From Streptomyces sp. Tu6071 (lineage in GTDB: Bacteria > Actinomycetota > Actinomycetes > Streptomycetales > Streptomycetaceae): DNA of 64,000 nt. Positions 56,637 to 64,000 of this stretch are shown here, one piece after another. The stretch spans positions 6,379,445-6,443,444 of the forward strand of contig NZ_CM001165.1 in assembly GCF_000213055.1 (NCBI RefSeq), written 5' to 3'. The translations under genes were made by a program, and so were the position numbers. Numbering within the stretch: the stretch's first letter is position 1; each line of letters opens with the position of its first letter. A model generated the notes under the pieces. It was not told where the DNA came from. It did not search any database and saw only the letters and a list, made by a program, of their open reading frames with translations.

Positions 56637-57860
56637 CTACCGCGGCACCCCGCTCCCCGTCACGAGCAGCGCCACCGCCTCCGCCTCGGAGCGTGCCGGG
56701 AGCCGTTCGCCGTCCCTGCGGCGCAGCGCCACCTCGCCCGCCGCCGCCTCCCGCGCGCCGAGCACCGCGAGGTGCGGCACGAGGCGCGCCTGCCGGACGC
56801 GCGCCGCGAGGGTCCCCGCGTGCGCCGGGTACCTCCGCGCCCGCAGCCCCGCCGCGCGACAGCGCCGTACGAAGGACTCCGCGGCCTCCTCCTGCTCCTC
56901 GCCCACCGGCACCACGCCCACCTGCACGGGCGCGAGCCACGCGGGGAAGGCGCCGCCGTGCACCTCGATCAGCCGCGCGAGGACGCGCTCCAGGCTGCCG
57001 AGCACGCTGCGGTGCACCATCACGGGGCGCGGCCGGGAGCCGTTGGCGGCGCGGTAGTCGAGACCGAAGGCGGCCGGCTGGTGGAAATCGGCCTGCACGG
57101 TCGAGAGGGTGAACTCGCGGCCCGCCGCGTCCCGCGCCTGCACGTCGATCTTCGGCCCGTAGAAGGCCGCCTCGCCGCGCTCCTCCTCCCAGTCGAGCCC
57201 CGCGCCCGCGAGCGCCTCGGCGAGGGCCGCCGCCGAGCGCTCCCACACCCCCTCGGCGAGCGCGTACTTGGCGCCCTCGCCCGGCAGCGAGAGCCGGTAG
57301 CGGCTCGGGGCGAGGCCGAGGGCCCGGTAGGCGGTACGGATCAGGGCGAGCGCGCCCGCGACCTCCCCGGCGAGCGACTCCGGGGCGCAGAACAGGTGCG
57401 CGTCGTTGAGATGGATCGCCCGCACCCGGGTCAGGCCGCCGAGGGTCCCGGAGGGCTCCGCACGGAACATGCCACCCAACTCCGCGATACGAAGGGGTAG
57501 TTCGCGGTAGCTGCGGGCCTGGGCGCGGTAGATCAGCGCGTGGTGCGGGCACAGGCTCGGACGCAGCACGAAGTGTTCGCCGCCGACCTCCATCGGCGGG
57601 AACATGTCCGCGCGGTAGTGCGCCCAGTGCCCCGAGCGGACGTACAGCTCCTGTTTCCCGAGCACGGGCGAGTGCACGTGCTGGTAGCCGTCGGCGACCT
57701 CCAGGCCGCGTACGTACTCCTCCAGCGCGTGCCGCACGCTCGCGCCGTCCGGGAGGAGGTAGGGGAGGCCCGCGCCGAGCAGCGGGTCGGTGCCGTAGAG
57801 GCCGAGCGCGCGGCCGAGGCGGTGGTGGTCGTGGTCCCGGGCGGGGACGGGGTCGTTCAT
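56637..57860 (-). CDS. Threonyl-tRNA synthetase paralog without TGS/editing domains
   Basis: A 407-residue class II synthetase of ThrRS type. Normal ThrRS has about 650 residues; here the TGS and editing domains are missing and the catalytic core starts almost at once. Class II motif 2 is MFRAEPSGTLGGLTRVRAI, and motif 3 is HRSVLGSLERVLARLIE. The three zinc ligands appear kept (Cys in RPSLCPHH, His in NDAHLF, His in VMVHRS). The usual TQDDAH reads HLNDAH, so its Gln is Leu. The anticodon-binding domain follows (VQVGVVPVGEEQEEAAESF). ATG 57860 with AGGAG 6 nt upstream. A Thr-codon leader and a terminator precede it. Confidence 0.93.
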   Translation of the reverse strand: MNDPVPARDHDHHRLGRALGLYGTDPLLGAGLPYLLPDGASVRHALEEYVRGLEVADGYQHVHSPVLGKQELYVRSGHWAHYRADMFPPMEVGGEHFVLRPSLCPHHALIYRAQARSYRELPLRIAELGGMFRAEPSGTLGGLTRVRAIHLNDAHLFCAPESLAGEVAGALALIRTAYRALGLAPSRYRLSLPGEGAKYALAEGVWERSAAALAEALAGAGLDWEEERGEAAFYGPKIDVQARDAAGREFTLSTVQADFHQPAAFGLDYRAANGSRPRPVMVHRSVLGSLERVLARLIEVHGGAFPAWLAPVQVGVVPVGEEQEEAAESFVRRCRAAGLRARRYPAHAGTLAARVRQARLVPHLAVLGAREAAAGEVALRRRDGERLPARSEAEAVALLVTGSGVPR

Positions 57861-57900
57861 GGTCGCTCCTGCGGGTGGGGGAGCGGGTGGCGGCGCGGAA

Positions 57901-57928
57901 AAGCCCCAGGGCACCCGCCCCGGGGCTT
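57901..57928 (-). terminator. Attenuator terminator before the thrS-like gene
   Basis: On the minus strand AAGCCCC (57928-57922) pairs with GGGGCTT (57907-57901), and inside it GGGC with GCCC (57920-57917 with 57912-57909), leaving a 4-nt loop and one mismatch; TTCC follows. It stands 17 nt after the leader-peptide stop and 40 nt before the ThrRS start, where a terminator would silence the gene. A competing pairing is possible between GTCCCGG (57959-57953) and CCGGGGC (57923-57917). Confidence 0.8.
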
Positions 57929-57944
57929 CGCTTCGGTACAGCTC

Positions 57945-58004
57945 TCAGCGCGCCGGGACGTACTCCGGCGTCGTCGTCCACTGGTGGTGCGCGGCGGGCT
58001 GCAT
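57945..58004 (-). CDS. Threonine leader peptide
   Basis: A 19-codon ORF, MQPAAHHQWTTTPEYVPAR, with three consecutive Thr codons (57977-57969) just upstream of a terminator and a threonyl-tRNA synthetase gene. TACCTT (58017-58012) ends 7 nt before the ATG, a good -10 for a leaderless transcript, as known for the Streptomyces trp leader. Directly after the Thr codons CGCCGG (57970-57965) can pair with CCGGCG (57956-57951). A ribosome stalled on Thr codons would block that hairpin and free the second arm to disrupt the terminator. This is the classical attenuation layout; expression is not shown. Confidence 0.75.
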   Translation of the reverse strand: MQPAAHHQWTTTPEYVPAR

Positions 58005-58017
58005 GTCCCGCAAGGTA

Positions 58018-58463
58018 GCGGGGCGCGGGGGAGGGGGCCACCGCTTTTCCGGTGCGGGTGTGACCGCCCCCACACGCGAGGTCCCGGTCCTGTCCGCGAC
58101 TCCTTCACGGGGCCTTCGCGCGGTCGCGAGGGCCCCTGAGGGGGCAGGGGCGAGAACCGGCCACGGGGTCCGCGCCGGGTGGCGCCTTCGGCGCCGTACC
58201 GCCCCCACCGGGGCTTTCGCCCCGCGAACTCAGGGCCGTGGGGGCGTACTTGACAGCCATGCGGGGCCGGTCCGGAGGCGTCCGTTCCCTTCGGACGCAC
58301 GGCCGGATATCGACCTTGTGTGCGACTGCGGGCCCTCGGAATAGTGGGCGGCGCACGGTGAGACGGACGCGGGTTTTTCCCGTCCCGCGGCACCGTGTGC
58401 GAACGCCTTCCGGTCCCGGCTCCCCCACACCGCCGGGACCAACCCCCCACAGGAGGACGTGAA
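58018..58463. promoter_or_regulatory. Divergent region of thrS-like and second streptogrisin gene
   Basis: No gene can be supported in this stretch. It contains small hairpins (GGGGC-TTTC-GCCCC at 58210-58223; GTCCG-TTCCCTT-CGGAC near 58281-58297) and TTGACA at 58250 without a good -10. AGGAGG at 58451 is the ribosome-binding site of the protease gene. Confidence 0.45.
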
Positions 58464-59546
58464 GTGACCGAACGACGGACCACCGTGCGGCGCGCCGCGA
58501 TCGCGGGCACCGGAGTGGCCGCGCTGCTCGCGGCCGGATTCACCTTCCAGACCGCGAACGCCGCGGAGGCGACCCCCACCGCCCCGCACACCCTCTCGGC
58601 CCCGAAGGCCGAAAAGCTCGCCTCGCGACTCGCCCAGGACCTGGGCACGCACGCGGCGGGCACCTACTACGACGCGCAGGCCAAGCACCTCGTCGTCAAC
58701 GTGACGAACCAGTCGGCGGCGAAGACGGCCGAGGCGGCGGGCGCGAAGGCGAGAGTCGTCGCGCACACGCTCGCCGAGCTGAAGTCGGCGCGCTCCGCCG
58801 TCGCCAAGGAGACCACCGCGATACCCGGCACCTCCTGGGGCGTGGACCCGGTCTCCAACAAGGTCGTCGTGACCGCCGACCGCACCGTCAAGGGCGCCCA
58901 GCTCAAGAAGCTGACCACCGCCGTCGAGAAGCTCGGCACCGCGGCGACGCTCAAGCAGTCGAAGGGCACCTTCAAGCCCTTCATCGCGGGCGGCGACGCG
59001 ATCACCGGCTCGGGCGGGCGCTGCTCGCTCGGCTTCAACGTGACGGTCGGCGGCGAGCCCGCCTTCCTCACCGCCGGGCACTGCACCGAGGCGATCGACA
59101 ACTGGACCGACGCGGACGGCAACGCGCTCGGCAGCAACGCGGGCTCGGAGTTCCCCGGCAACGACTACGGGCTCGTCAAGTACAGCTCCGATGTCGCCCA
59201 CCCGAGCGAGGTCGACCTCTACAACGGCAGCAGCCAGTCCATCACCGGCGCCGCCGACGCGACGGTCGGCCAGACCGTCACGCGCTCCGGCTCCACCACC
59301 GGGGTCCACAGCGGTGAGGTGACCGGGCTCGACGTGAGCGTCAACTACGGCGCGGACGGCATCGTCGACGGGCTCATCCAGACCACGGTCTGCGCCGAGC
59401 CGGGCGACTCGGGCGGCTCGCTCTTCGCGGGCAGCAGCGCGGTCGGCCTCACCTCCGGCGGCAGCGGCGACTGCACCTCCGGCGGCGAGACCTTCTTCCA
59501 GCCGGTCACCGAGGCGCTGAGCGCCTTCGGCGCCGAGATCGGCTGA
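58464..59546 (+). CDS. sprD: Streptogrisin D-like secreted serine protease
   Basis: A 360-residue prepro-protease. The signal peptide ends near residue 33 (TANA), a long alpha-lytic-protease-type propeptide follows, and the mature enzyme starts around KPFIAGGDAITG (residues 171-182), giving about 187 residues. The triad is His in FLTAGHC, Asp in GNDYGLV and Ser in EPGDSGGSL. It is closest to S. griseus protease D: YSSDVAHPSEVDLYNGS and [19 protein letters not shown] match that subtype. GTG 58464 with AGGAGG 7 nt upstream. A 12-bp hairpin ends the transcript. Confidence 0.94.
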   Translation: MTERRTTVRRAAIAGTGVAALLAAGFTFQTANAAEATPTAPHTLSAPKAEKLASRLAQDLGTHAAGTYYDAQAKHLVVNVTNQSAAKTAEAAGAKARVVAHTLAELKSARSAVAKETTAIPGTSWGVDPVSNKVVVTADRTVKGAQLKKLTTAVEKLGTAATLKQSKGTFKPFIAGGDAITGSGGRCSLGFNVTVGGEPAFLTAGHCTEAIDNWTDADGNALGSNAGSEFPGNDYGLVKYSSDVAHPSEVDLYNGSSQSITGAADATVGQTVTRSGSTTGVHSGEVTGLDVSVNYGADGIVDGLIQTTVCAEPGDSGGSLFAGSSAVGLTSGGSGDCTSGGETFFQPVTEALSAFGAEIG

Positions 59547-59563
59547 CACCCTCCGCCGTACCC

Positions 59564-59604
59564 CCGGGGTCCCGGTTCCGCCACGAGGCGGGCCGGGACC
59601 CCGG
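59564..59604 (+). terminator. Terminator of the second streptogrisin gene
   Basis: CCGGGGTCCCGG (59564-59575) with CCGGGACCCCGG (59593-59604), an inner CCGCC/GGCGG pairing in the loop, then CTTTCG. Confidence 0.9.
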
Positions 59605-59867
59605 CTTTCGTACGGGCGGCCCGTGCCCCGCGCCGGCTCCGGCGCCGTACGGGCCGCGCTTCCGTACGAGCCGGACGCCCGGCGTACGCGAGGGCCCCGC
59701 CCGCTCCCGGCCCCTCGCGGAACGCTGGCCCGGGGTGGTGAACCCCGGGCGTGTGCCGCCCGGGATGCGGGGTCTTTCGCGAAGCGCTCTGGACGTCGCG
59801 GCGCTCGCGCGGCCGAATGTGCCGCCCGATGCGGGGGAAGGCGCATCCGCGACCCAGGGAGGCCGTG
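59605..59867. promoter_or_regulatory. Upstream region of the phosphatase gene
   Basis: No gene seen. TGTGCCGCCCGGGATGCGGGG (near 59752) recurs about 67 bp later in shortened form (TGTGCCGCCCGATGCGGGGG, near 59819), just before the ribosome-binding site AGGGAGG at 59856. The pair may be a double regulator site. Confidence 0.4.
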
Positions 59868-61061
59868 GTGACATATGACCGGATCGGGCTGGCGGAGGTG
59901 CTGGCGGCGGCGGAGAGGGCCGCGCCGGTGGATTCCCTCGACGTCGTGGCACGCAATCTGCGCGAGCGCTTCGACGCGCGCTACGTCTCGTTCCTGTTCG
60001 CCGATGTCCTCGGCCGGAGCATGGTGCGGGTCAGCGACGGGCGGGCCGCGCGGGAGAGGTACGACACCGAGCGGATTCCGCTCGCCGGCAGCGTCTACGA
60101 CGAGGTGCTGCGCACCCAGGAGCTGGTACGGGTGCCGGACGAGGGGGAGGGGCAGCGGGTGCTCGCCCCGGTCACCAACCGAGGCGACGCCATCGGGGTC
60201 CTGGAGCTGGTCCTCCCCGGGGGCGTCCCGGACGACGCGCCCGAACGGCTCGAACAGGTCAAGGAGGCCGCGCACGCGCTGGCGTACATCGTCGTCACCG
60301 ACCGCCGCTTCACCGACCTCTACCACCTGGGGCAGCGCACCACCAGGATGAGTCTCGCCGCCGAGATCCAGCGGCAGCTCCTGCCCTCGGCTCCCTCCTG
60401 CGAGGCCCCCGAGTTCACCCTCGCCTGCGCCCTGGCCCCGGCCGACAACATCGCCGGGGACACCTACGACTACACACTCGACCGCGACACCCTGCACCTG
60501 TCCGTCACGGACGCGATGGGGCACGACGTCGCGGCCTCGCTCCTGGCCACGTTGCTGGTCAACGCCTCGCGCGGGGCCCGCCGCGCCGATGAGGGACTCA
60601 CCGAGCAGGGCCGCCAGATGCACCAGGCCCTCGTCGACCACGGCGGACGGAAGCTCGCCACCGGGCAGTTGCTGCGCATCGCCCTGGACGGGAGCGGCGC
60701 CCGGCTCGTCAACGCGGGCCACCCCTGGCCGCTGCGACTGCGCGGGGGCACGGTCGAGGAGATCCCCCTCCACGTGGATCTGCCCTTCGGGGTCTCCGCG
60801 AAGGGCGTCTACCAGGTGCAGGAACTCGCCCTGCGCCCCGGCGACCGGCTCCTGCTGTACACCGACGGGATGCAGGAGCGCCGGGCGCGCAGCGTCGATC
60901 TGCCCGCCCTCCTGCGGGAGACCGCCGCCGAGCACCCCCGCGAGGTCGTACGGGTCCTGGCCGACGCGGTCGCCGAGGCGTCCGGCGGCCACCCCGAGGA
61001 CGACGCCACCGCCCTGTGCCTCGACTGGCACGGGCCGCGGGACCACGCCGCCCCGGCCTGA
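59868..61061 (+). CDS. GAF-SpoIIE (PP2C) phosphatase
   Basis: A 397-residue signalling phosphatase. Residues about 15-150 form a GAF-like sensor domain ([20 protein letters not shown]). The C-terminal SpoIIE-type PP2C domain follows (from [13 protein letters not shown] near 160), with metal-binding aspartates in [15 protein letters not shown] near 212, [12 protein letters not shown] near 328 and [11 protein letters not shown] near 375. Such proteins usually dephosphorylate anti-anti-sigma factors and are numerous in Streptomyces. GTG 59868 has AGGGAGG 5 nt upstream; GTG 59865 is one codon earlier. Confidence 0.9.
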   Translation: MTYDRIGLAEVLAAAERAAPVDSLDVVARNLRERFDARYVSFLFADVLGRSMVRVSDGRAARERYDTERIPLAGSVYDEVLRTQELVRVPDEGEGQRVLAPVTNRGDAIGVLELVLPGGVPDDAPERLEQVKEAAHALAYIVVTDRRFTDLYHLGQRTTRMSLAAEIQRQLLPSAPSCEAPEFTLACALAPADNIAGDTYDYTLDRDTLHLSVTDAMGHDVAASLLATLLVNASRGARRADEGLTEQGRQMHQALVDHGGRKLATGQLLRIALDGSGARLVNAGHPWPLRLRGGTVEEIPLHVDLPFGVSAKGVYQVQELALRPGDRLLLYTDGMQERRARSVDLPALLRETAAEHPREVVRVLADAVAEASGGHPEDDATALCLDWHGPRDHAAPA

Positions 61062-61114
61062 CCCGTCACTCCCCGTGGCCGTTCACCCGTCTGTTCGTAC
61101 GTGCGCCGCGCTAA

Positions 61115-61130
61115 TCGTACGAACGTTCGA
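61115..61130. promoter_or_regulatory. LexA/SOS box before dnaE2
   Basis: TCGTACGAACGTTCGA matches the actinobacterial SOS box TCGAAC-N4-GTTCGA at 11 of 12 positions, 67 bp before the polymerase gene. DNA-damage control of this polymerase is known in mycobacteria. Confidence 0.75.
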
Positions 61131-61197
61131 GCAGTGGTTTATCGTGGTGCCCGAGAGATGAACCAGGGGGTGAGCACGACCGTCCGAGGAGGTGCGG

Positions 61198-64000
61198 ATG
61201 ACCAGGTCTCCGGGCCTTTCGGGCCTCGGCTTCGCGCACCTGCGCACCGTCTCGGGCAACTCCGCGCGGTACGGGGCCTCGCACCCCGAGGCGCTCGCCG
61301 CGCGGGCCGCCGAGCGGGGCATGGACGCCGTCGCGCTCACCGACCGCGACACCGTCGCCGGAGCCGTGCGCTTCGCCAAGGCGTGCGCCGAGGAGGGCGT
61401 GCGGCCCCTCTTCGGGGTCGATCTCGCCGTGGACGTGCCCGCCACGCGGGACGCGCGCGGCGGCGGGCGGCGGCGCGCCCCTGTGCGGGGCGGGGCCTTC
61501 ATCGACGAGTCCGCGCCGCGTGTGACCTTTCTCGCCCGCGACGGGGCGCGCGGCTGGGCCTCCCTGTGCGCGCTCGTGACCGCCGCCCACGCCCGCGGCG
61601 AGCGCCCGCCGCTGCTGCCCTGGGATGCCAACCACGGCGAAGGGCTCACCGTCCTGCTCGGCCCCGAGTCCGACATCGGCCGCGCCCTCGCCGCCGGACG
61701 CCCCGACCGCGCGGCCCGCCTCCTCGCCCCCTGGCGCGAGCGCTACGGCGACGCGCTCCGCCTCGAAGCCGTCCACCACGGACGCGGCGGTACGGGTCCG
61801 GGCTCCCTGCGCCTCGCCGCCCGCACCGTCGGCTTCGCCGCCGAGCAGGGCGTACGCCCCGTGCTCACCAACGCCGTGCGCTACGCCGACCCCGGCCAGG
61901 GCCGTATCGCCGACGTGCTCGACGCGGCCCGCCGCCTCGTCCCCATCGACCCCGCCAAGGGCCTCGACAGCGGCGAGCGCTGGCTCAAGGACGCCGGGCT
62001 GATGGCCCGGGAGGCCGAGCGGATCACGACCGCCGCCGGTTTCGGCCCGGATGCCGCCGCCGCGCTCCTCGCCCACACGGCCCGTACCGCCGCCGAGTGC
62101 CTCGTCGACCCCGAGGACGACCTCGGCCTCGGCTCCGTGCGCTTCCCCGAGCCCCGCCTCGTCGGCGCGGGCTGGCGCACCGCGCAGCGCGCCCTCGCCT
62201 CGCGCGCCGCCGCGGGGATGGTCCGGCGCGGCTACGACCGGGGCCCGAGGGCGCGCGCGTACTGGGAGCGGATGCACCACGAGCTGGACATCATCGGGCA
62301 CCACGACTTCGCCTCGTACTTCCTCACCGTCGCCCGCGTCGTCGACGACGTGCGCGACCTCGGCATCCGCGTCGCCGCGCGCGGCTCGGGCGCGGGCTCC
62401 CTCGTCAACCACCTCATCGGCATCGCGCACGCCGACCCGCTGGAGCACGGGCTGCTCATGGAGCGCTTCCTGTCCAAGCGGCGCTCCGTGCTGCCCGACA
62501 TCGACATCGACGTCGAGTCCGCGCGCCGCATCGAGGTCTACCGCGCGATCCTCGGCCGCTTCGGGCCCGAGCGCGTCGCGACCGTCGCGATGCCCGAGAC
62601 GTACCGCGTGCGGCACGCGATCCGCGACGTCGGCGCCGCGCTCTCGCTCGACCCCGCCGACATCGACCGCATCGCCACCGCCTTCCCGCACATCCGCGCC
62701 CGCGACGCCCGCACCGCGATGGACGAGCTGCCCGAACTCGCCTCCGTCGCCGCCGAACGCGAGAAGTACGGCACCTTCTGGGAGCTGGTCGAAGGGCTCG
62801 ACGCGCTCCCGCGCGGCGTCGCGATGCACCCGTGCGGAGTGCTCCTCTCGGACGCCTCGCTGCTCTCGCGCACCCCCGTCGTGCCCACGAGCGGCGAGTC
62901 GCTGCCGATGGCGCAGTTCGACAAGGAGGACGTCGAGGACCTCGGACTGCTCAAGCTCGACGTGCTCGGGGTGCGGATGCAGTCCGCGATGGCGCACGCG
63001 CTCTCCGAGCTGGACCGGGCCACGGGCGAGGCCCCCGACATCGACGCGATCCCGCCCGGCGACGAGAGGACGTACCAGCTCATCCGCTCCACCGAGACCC
63101 TCGGCTGCTTCCAGATCGAGTCGCCGGGGCAGCGCGACCTCGTCGGGCGGCTCCAGCCGTCCACCTTCCACGACCTCGTCGTGGACATCTCGCTCTTCCG
63201 CCCCGGCCCCGTCGCCGCCGACATGGTGCGGCCCTTCATCGAGGCCCGGCACGGCCGCGCGCCCGTGCGCTACCCGCACCCCGACCTCGCCCCCGCCCTG
63301 GAGGACACCTACGGCGTCGTCGTCTTCCACGAGCAGGTCATCGACCTCGTGCACACCATGACCGGCTGCGGGCGCGACGAGGCCGACCGGGTGCGGCGCG
63401 GGCTCTCCGACCCCGAGTCGCAGGGCCGCATCCGCTTCTGGTTCGCGCAGCGCGCCGCCGAGCGCGGCTACGACGCCGAGACCGTCACGCGCACGTGGGA
63501 GATCGTCGAGGCATTCGGCTCGTACGGCTTCTGCAAGGCGCACGCCGTCGCCTTCGCCGTGCCCACCTACCAGTCCGCCTGGCTCAAGGCCCACCACCCG
63601 GCCGCCTTCTACGCCGGGCTGCTCACCCACGACCCCGGCATGTACCCCAAGCGGCTGCTCCTCGCGGACGCGCGACGCAGGGGCGTGCCGATCCTGCCCG
63701 TGGACGTCAACCACTCCGCCCCCGCCCATCGGATCGAACTGGTGTCCGAGGACGGGCCTCCGGCGGCCCGCTGGGGCGTCCGCCTCGGGCTCTCCGACGT
63801 GCACGGCATGAGCGAGGCCGAGGGCGAGCGGATCGCCGCCGCGCAGCCGTACACCTCGCTCCTCGACTTCTGGCAGCGCGCCCGGCCCTCGCGGCCCGTC
63901 GCCGAACGCCTCGCGCAGGTCGGCGCGCTCGACGCCTTCGGCGCCAACCGCCGCGACCTCCTCCTGCACCTCGCCGAACTCCACCGCATGGGCCGCGGCG
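61198..64000 (+). CDS. dnaE2: DNA polymerase III alpha subunit, error-prone DnaE2 type (cut by window end)
   Basis: At least 934 residues are present; the gene runs past the window edge. Residues 1-180 are PHP-like, but two metal-ligand positions are altered: HLRTVSGNS where an HxH motif is usual, and ALTDRD in place of ALTDHD. The polymerase core has PDIDIDVESARRIEVYRAIL near 433 with the catalytic Asp pair and LGLLKLDVLGVR near 583. SYGFCKAHAVAFAVPTYQSA near 776 is typical of DnaE. Gene order (SCO1739-like) and the LexA box point to the damage-induced polymerase that works with ImuB. ATG 61198, AGGAGG 5 nt upstream. Confidence 0.9.
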   Translation, partial: MTRSPGLSGLGFAHLRTVSGNSARYGASHPEALAARAAERGMDAVALTDRDTVAGAVRFAKACAEEGVRPLFGVDLAVDVPATRDARGGGRRRAPVRGGAFIDESAPRVTFLARDGARGWASLCALVTAAHARGERPPLLPWDANHGEGLTVLLGPESDIGRALAAGRPDRAARLLAPWRERYGDALRLEAVHHGRGGTGPGSLRLAARTVGFAAEQGVRPVLTNAVRYADPGQGRIADVLDAARRLVPIDPAKGLDSGERWLKDAGLMAREAERITTAAGFGPDAAAALLAHTARTAAECLVDPEDDLGLGSVRFPEPRLVGAGWRTAQRALASRAAAGMVRRGYDRGPRARAYWERMHHELDIIGHHDFASYFLTVARVVDDVRDLGIRVAARGSGAGSLVNHLIGIAHADPLEHGLLMERFLSKRRSVLPDIDIDVESARRIEVYRAILGRFGPERVATVAMPETYRVRHAIRDVGAALSLDPADIDRIATAFPHIRARDARTAMDELPELASVAAEREKYGTFWELVEGLDALPRGVAMHPCGVLLSDASLLSRTPVVPTSGESLPMAQFDKEDVEDLGLLKLDVLGVRMQSAMAHALSELDRATGEAPDIDAIPPGDERTYQLIRSTETLGCFQIESPGQRDLVGRLQPSTFHDLVVDISLFRPGPVAADMVRPFIEARHGRAPVRYPHPDLAPALEDTYGVVVFHEQVIDLVHTMTGCGRDEADRVRRGLSDPESQGRIRFWFAQRAAERGYDAETVTRTWEIVEAFGSYGFCKAHAVAFAVPTYQSAWLKAHHPAAFYAGLLTHDPGMYPKRLLLADARRRGVPILPVDVNHSAPAHRIELVSEDGPPAARWGVRLGLSDVHGMSEAEGERIAAAQPYTSLLDFWQRARPSRPVAERLAQVGALDAFGANRRDLLLHLAELHRMGRG

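Noticed and set aside
57861..58004. T-box riboswitch before the thrS-like gene
   Set aside because: No specifier loop, no T-box sequence (AGGGTGGNACCGCG type) and too little room; the Thr-codon leader peptide fits better.

Overview
The window is a very GC-rich actinobacterial chromosome segment, almost certainly from Streptomyces. It opens with the end of an rRNA operon: a 23S gene with the extra helix typical of high-GC Gram-positives, then 5S. It continues with the conserved actinobacterial block HAD phosphatase - tlyA - ppnK - recN - pyrG - Nudix - ald - parA - scpA - scpB - rluB - tyrA - cmk - plsC - der, in the order known from Streptomyces coelicolor and largely shared with Mycobacterium tuberculosis Rv1692-Rv1713. 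Two streptogrisin-type secreted proteases, GTG/TTG starts, stop/start overlaps and strong hairpin terminators fit the same genus. Nothing in the sequence fixes the species.

Layout. 1-3.5 kb: rRNA. 3.5-9 kb: a TPR protein with a huge RDDRGG-repeat N-terminus, a DUF1015 protein, a HAD phosphatase and a low-complexity hypothetical. 9-13 kb: tlyA-ppnK-recN (rRNA methylation, NADP supply, DNA repair). 13-18 kb: glycosyltransferase, PucR regulator, GH15 glucoamylase/trehalase. 18.4-25 kb: pyrG, Nudix hydrolase, a STAND-type ATPase/TPR protein and alanine dehydrogenase. 25.4-30.8 kb: a coupled chromosome-biology operon, parA / ribbon-helix-helix partner / scpA / scpB / rluB. 30.9-37.2 kb: ADP-ribosylglycohydrolase, nucleotidyltransferase, tyrA-cmk-plsC-der. 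37.3-45.5 kb: hypothetical pair, glycosyltransferase pair, I78 inhibitor-like protein, PAP2 phosphatase, SepF-like sflA and a DUF5685 protein with a cysteine-rich tail.

45.6-55.4 kb is an accessory sulfur cluster: solute-binding lipoprotein, permease, FAD/NAD(P) protein, ATPase, two luciferase-like flavin monooxygenases and a DUF1684 protein. A 34-residue cysteine-containing leader peptide (46932-47036, minus strand) of the kind found before Streptomyces sulfur genes sits in the divergent control region. The likely job is uptake and oxidative breakdown of an organosulfur amino acid.

55.6-64 kb: two streptogrisin proteases flank a short threonyl-tRNA synthetase paralog without TGS or editing domains. 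Upstream of it lies a 19-residue leader peptide with three consecutive Thr codons, then competing hairpins and an intrinsic terminator. This looks like a threonine-responsive transcription attenuator and is the most striking finding. The window ends with a GAF/PP2C phosphatase and a dnaE2-type polymerase gene preceded by a LexA box. A second notable signal is a dispersed non-coding element (hairpin + DnaA-box-like TT[A/G]TCCACA + G-rich tract + GGGGTCGCCCC) present twice, at 8.1 and 51.5 kb in opposite orientations.
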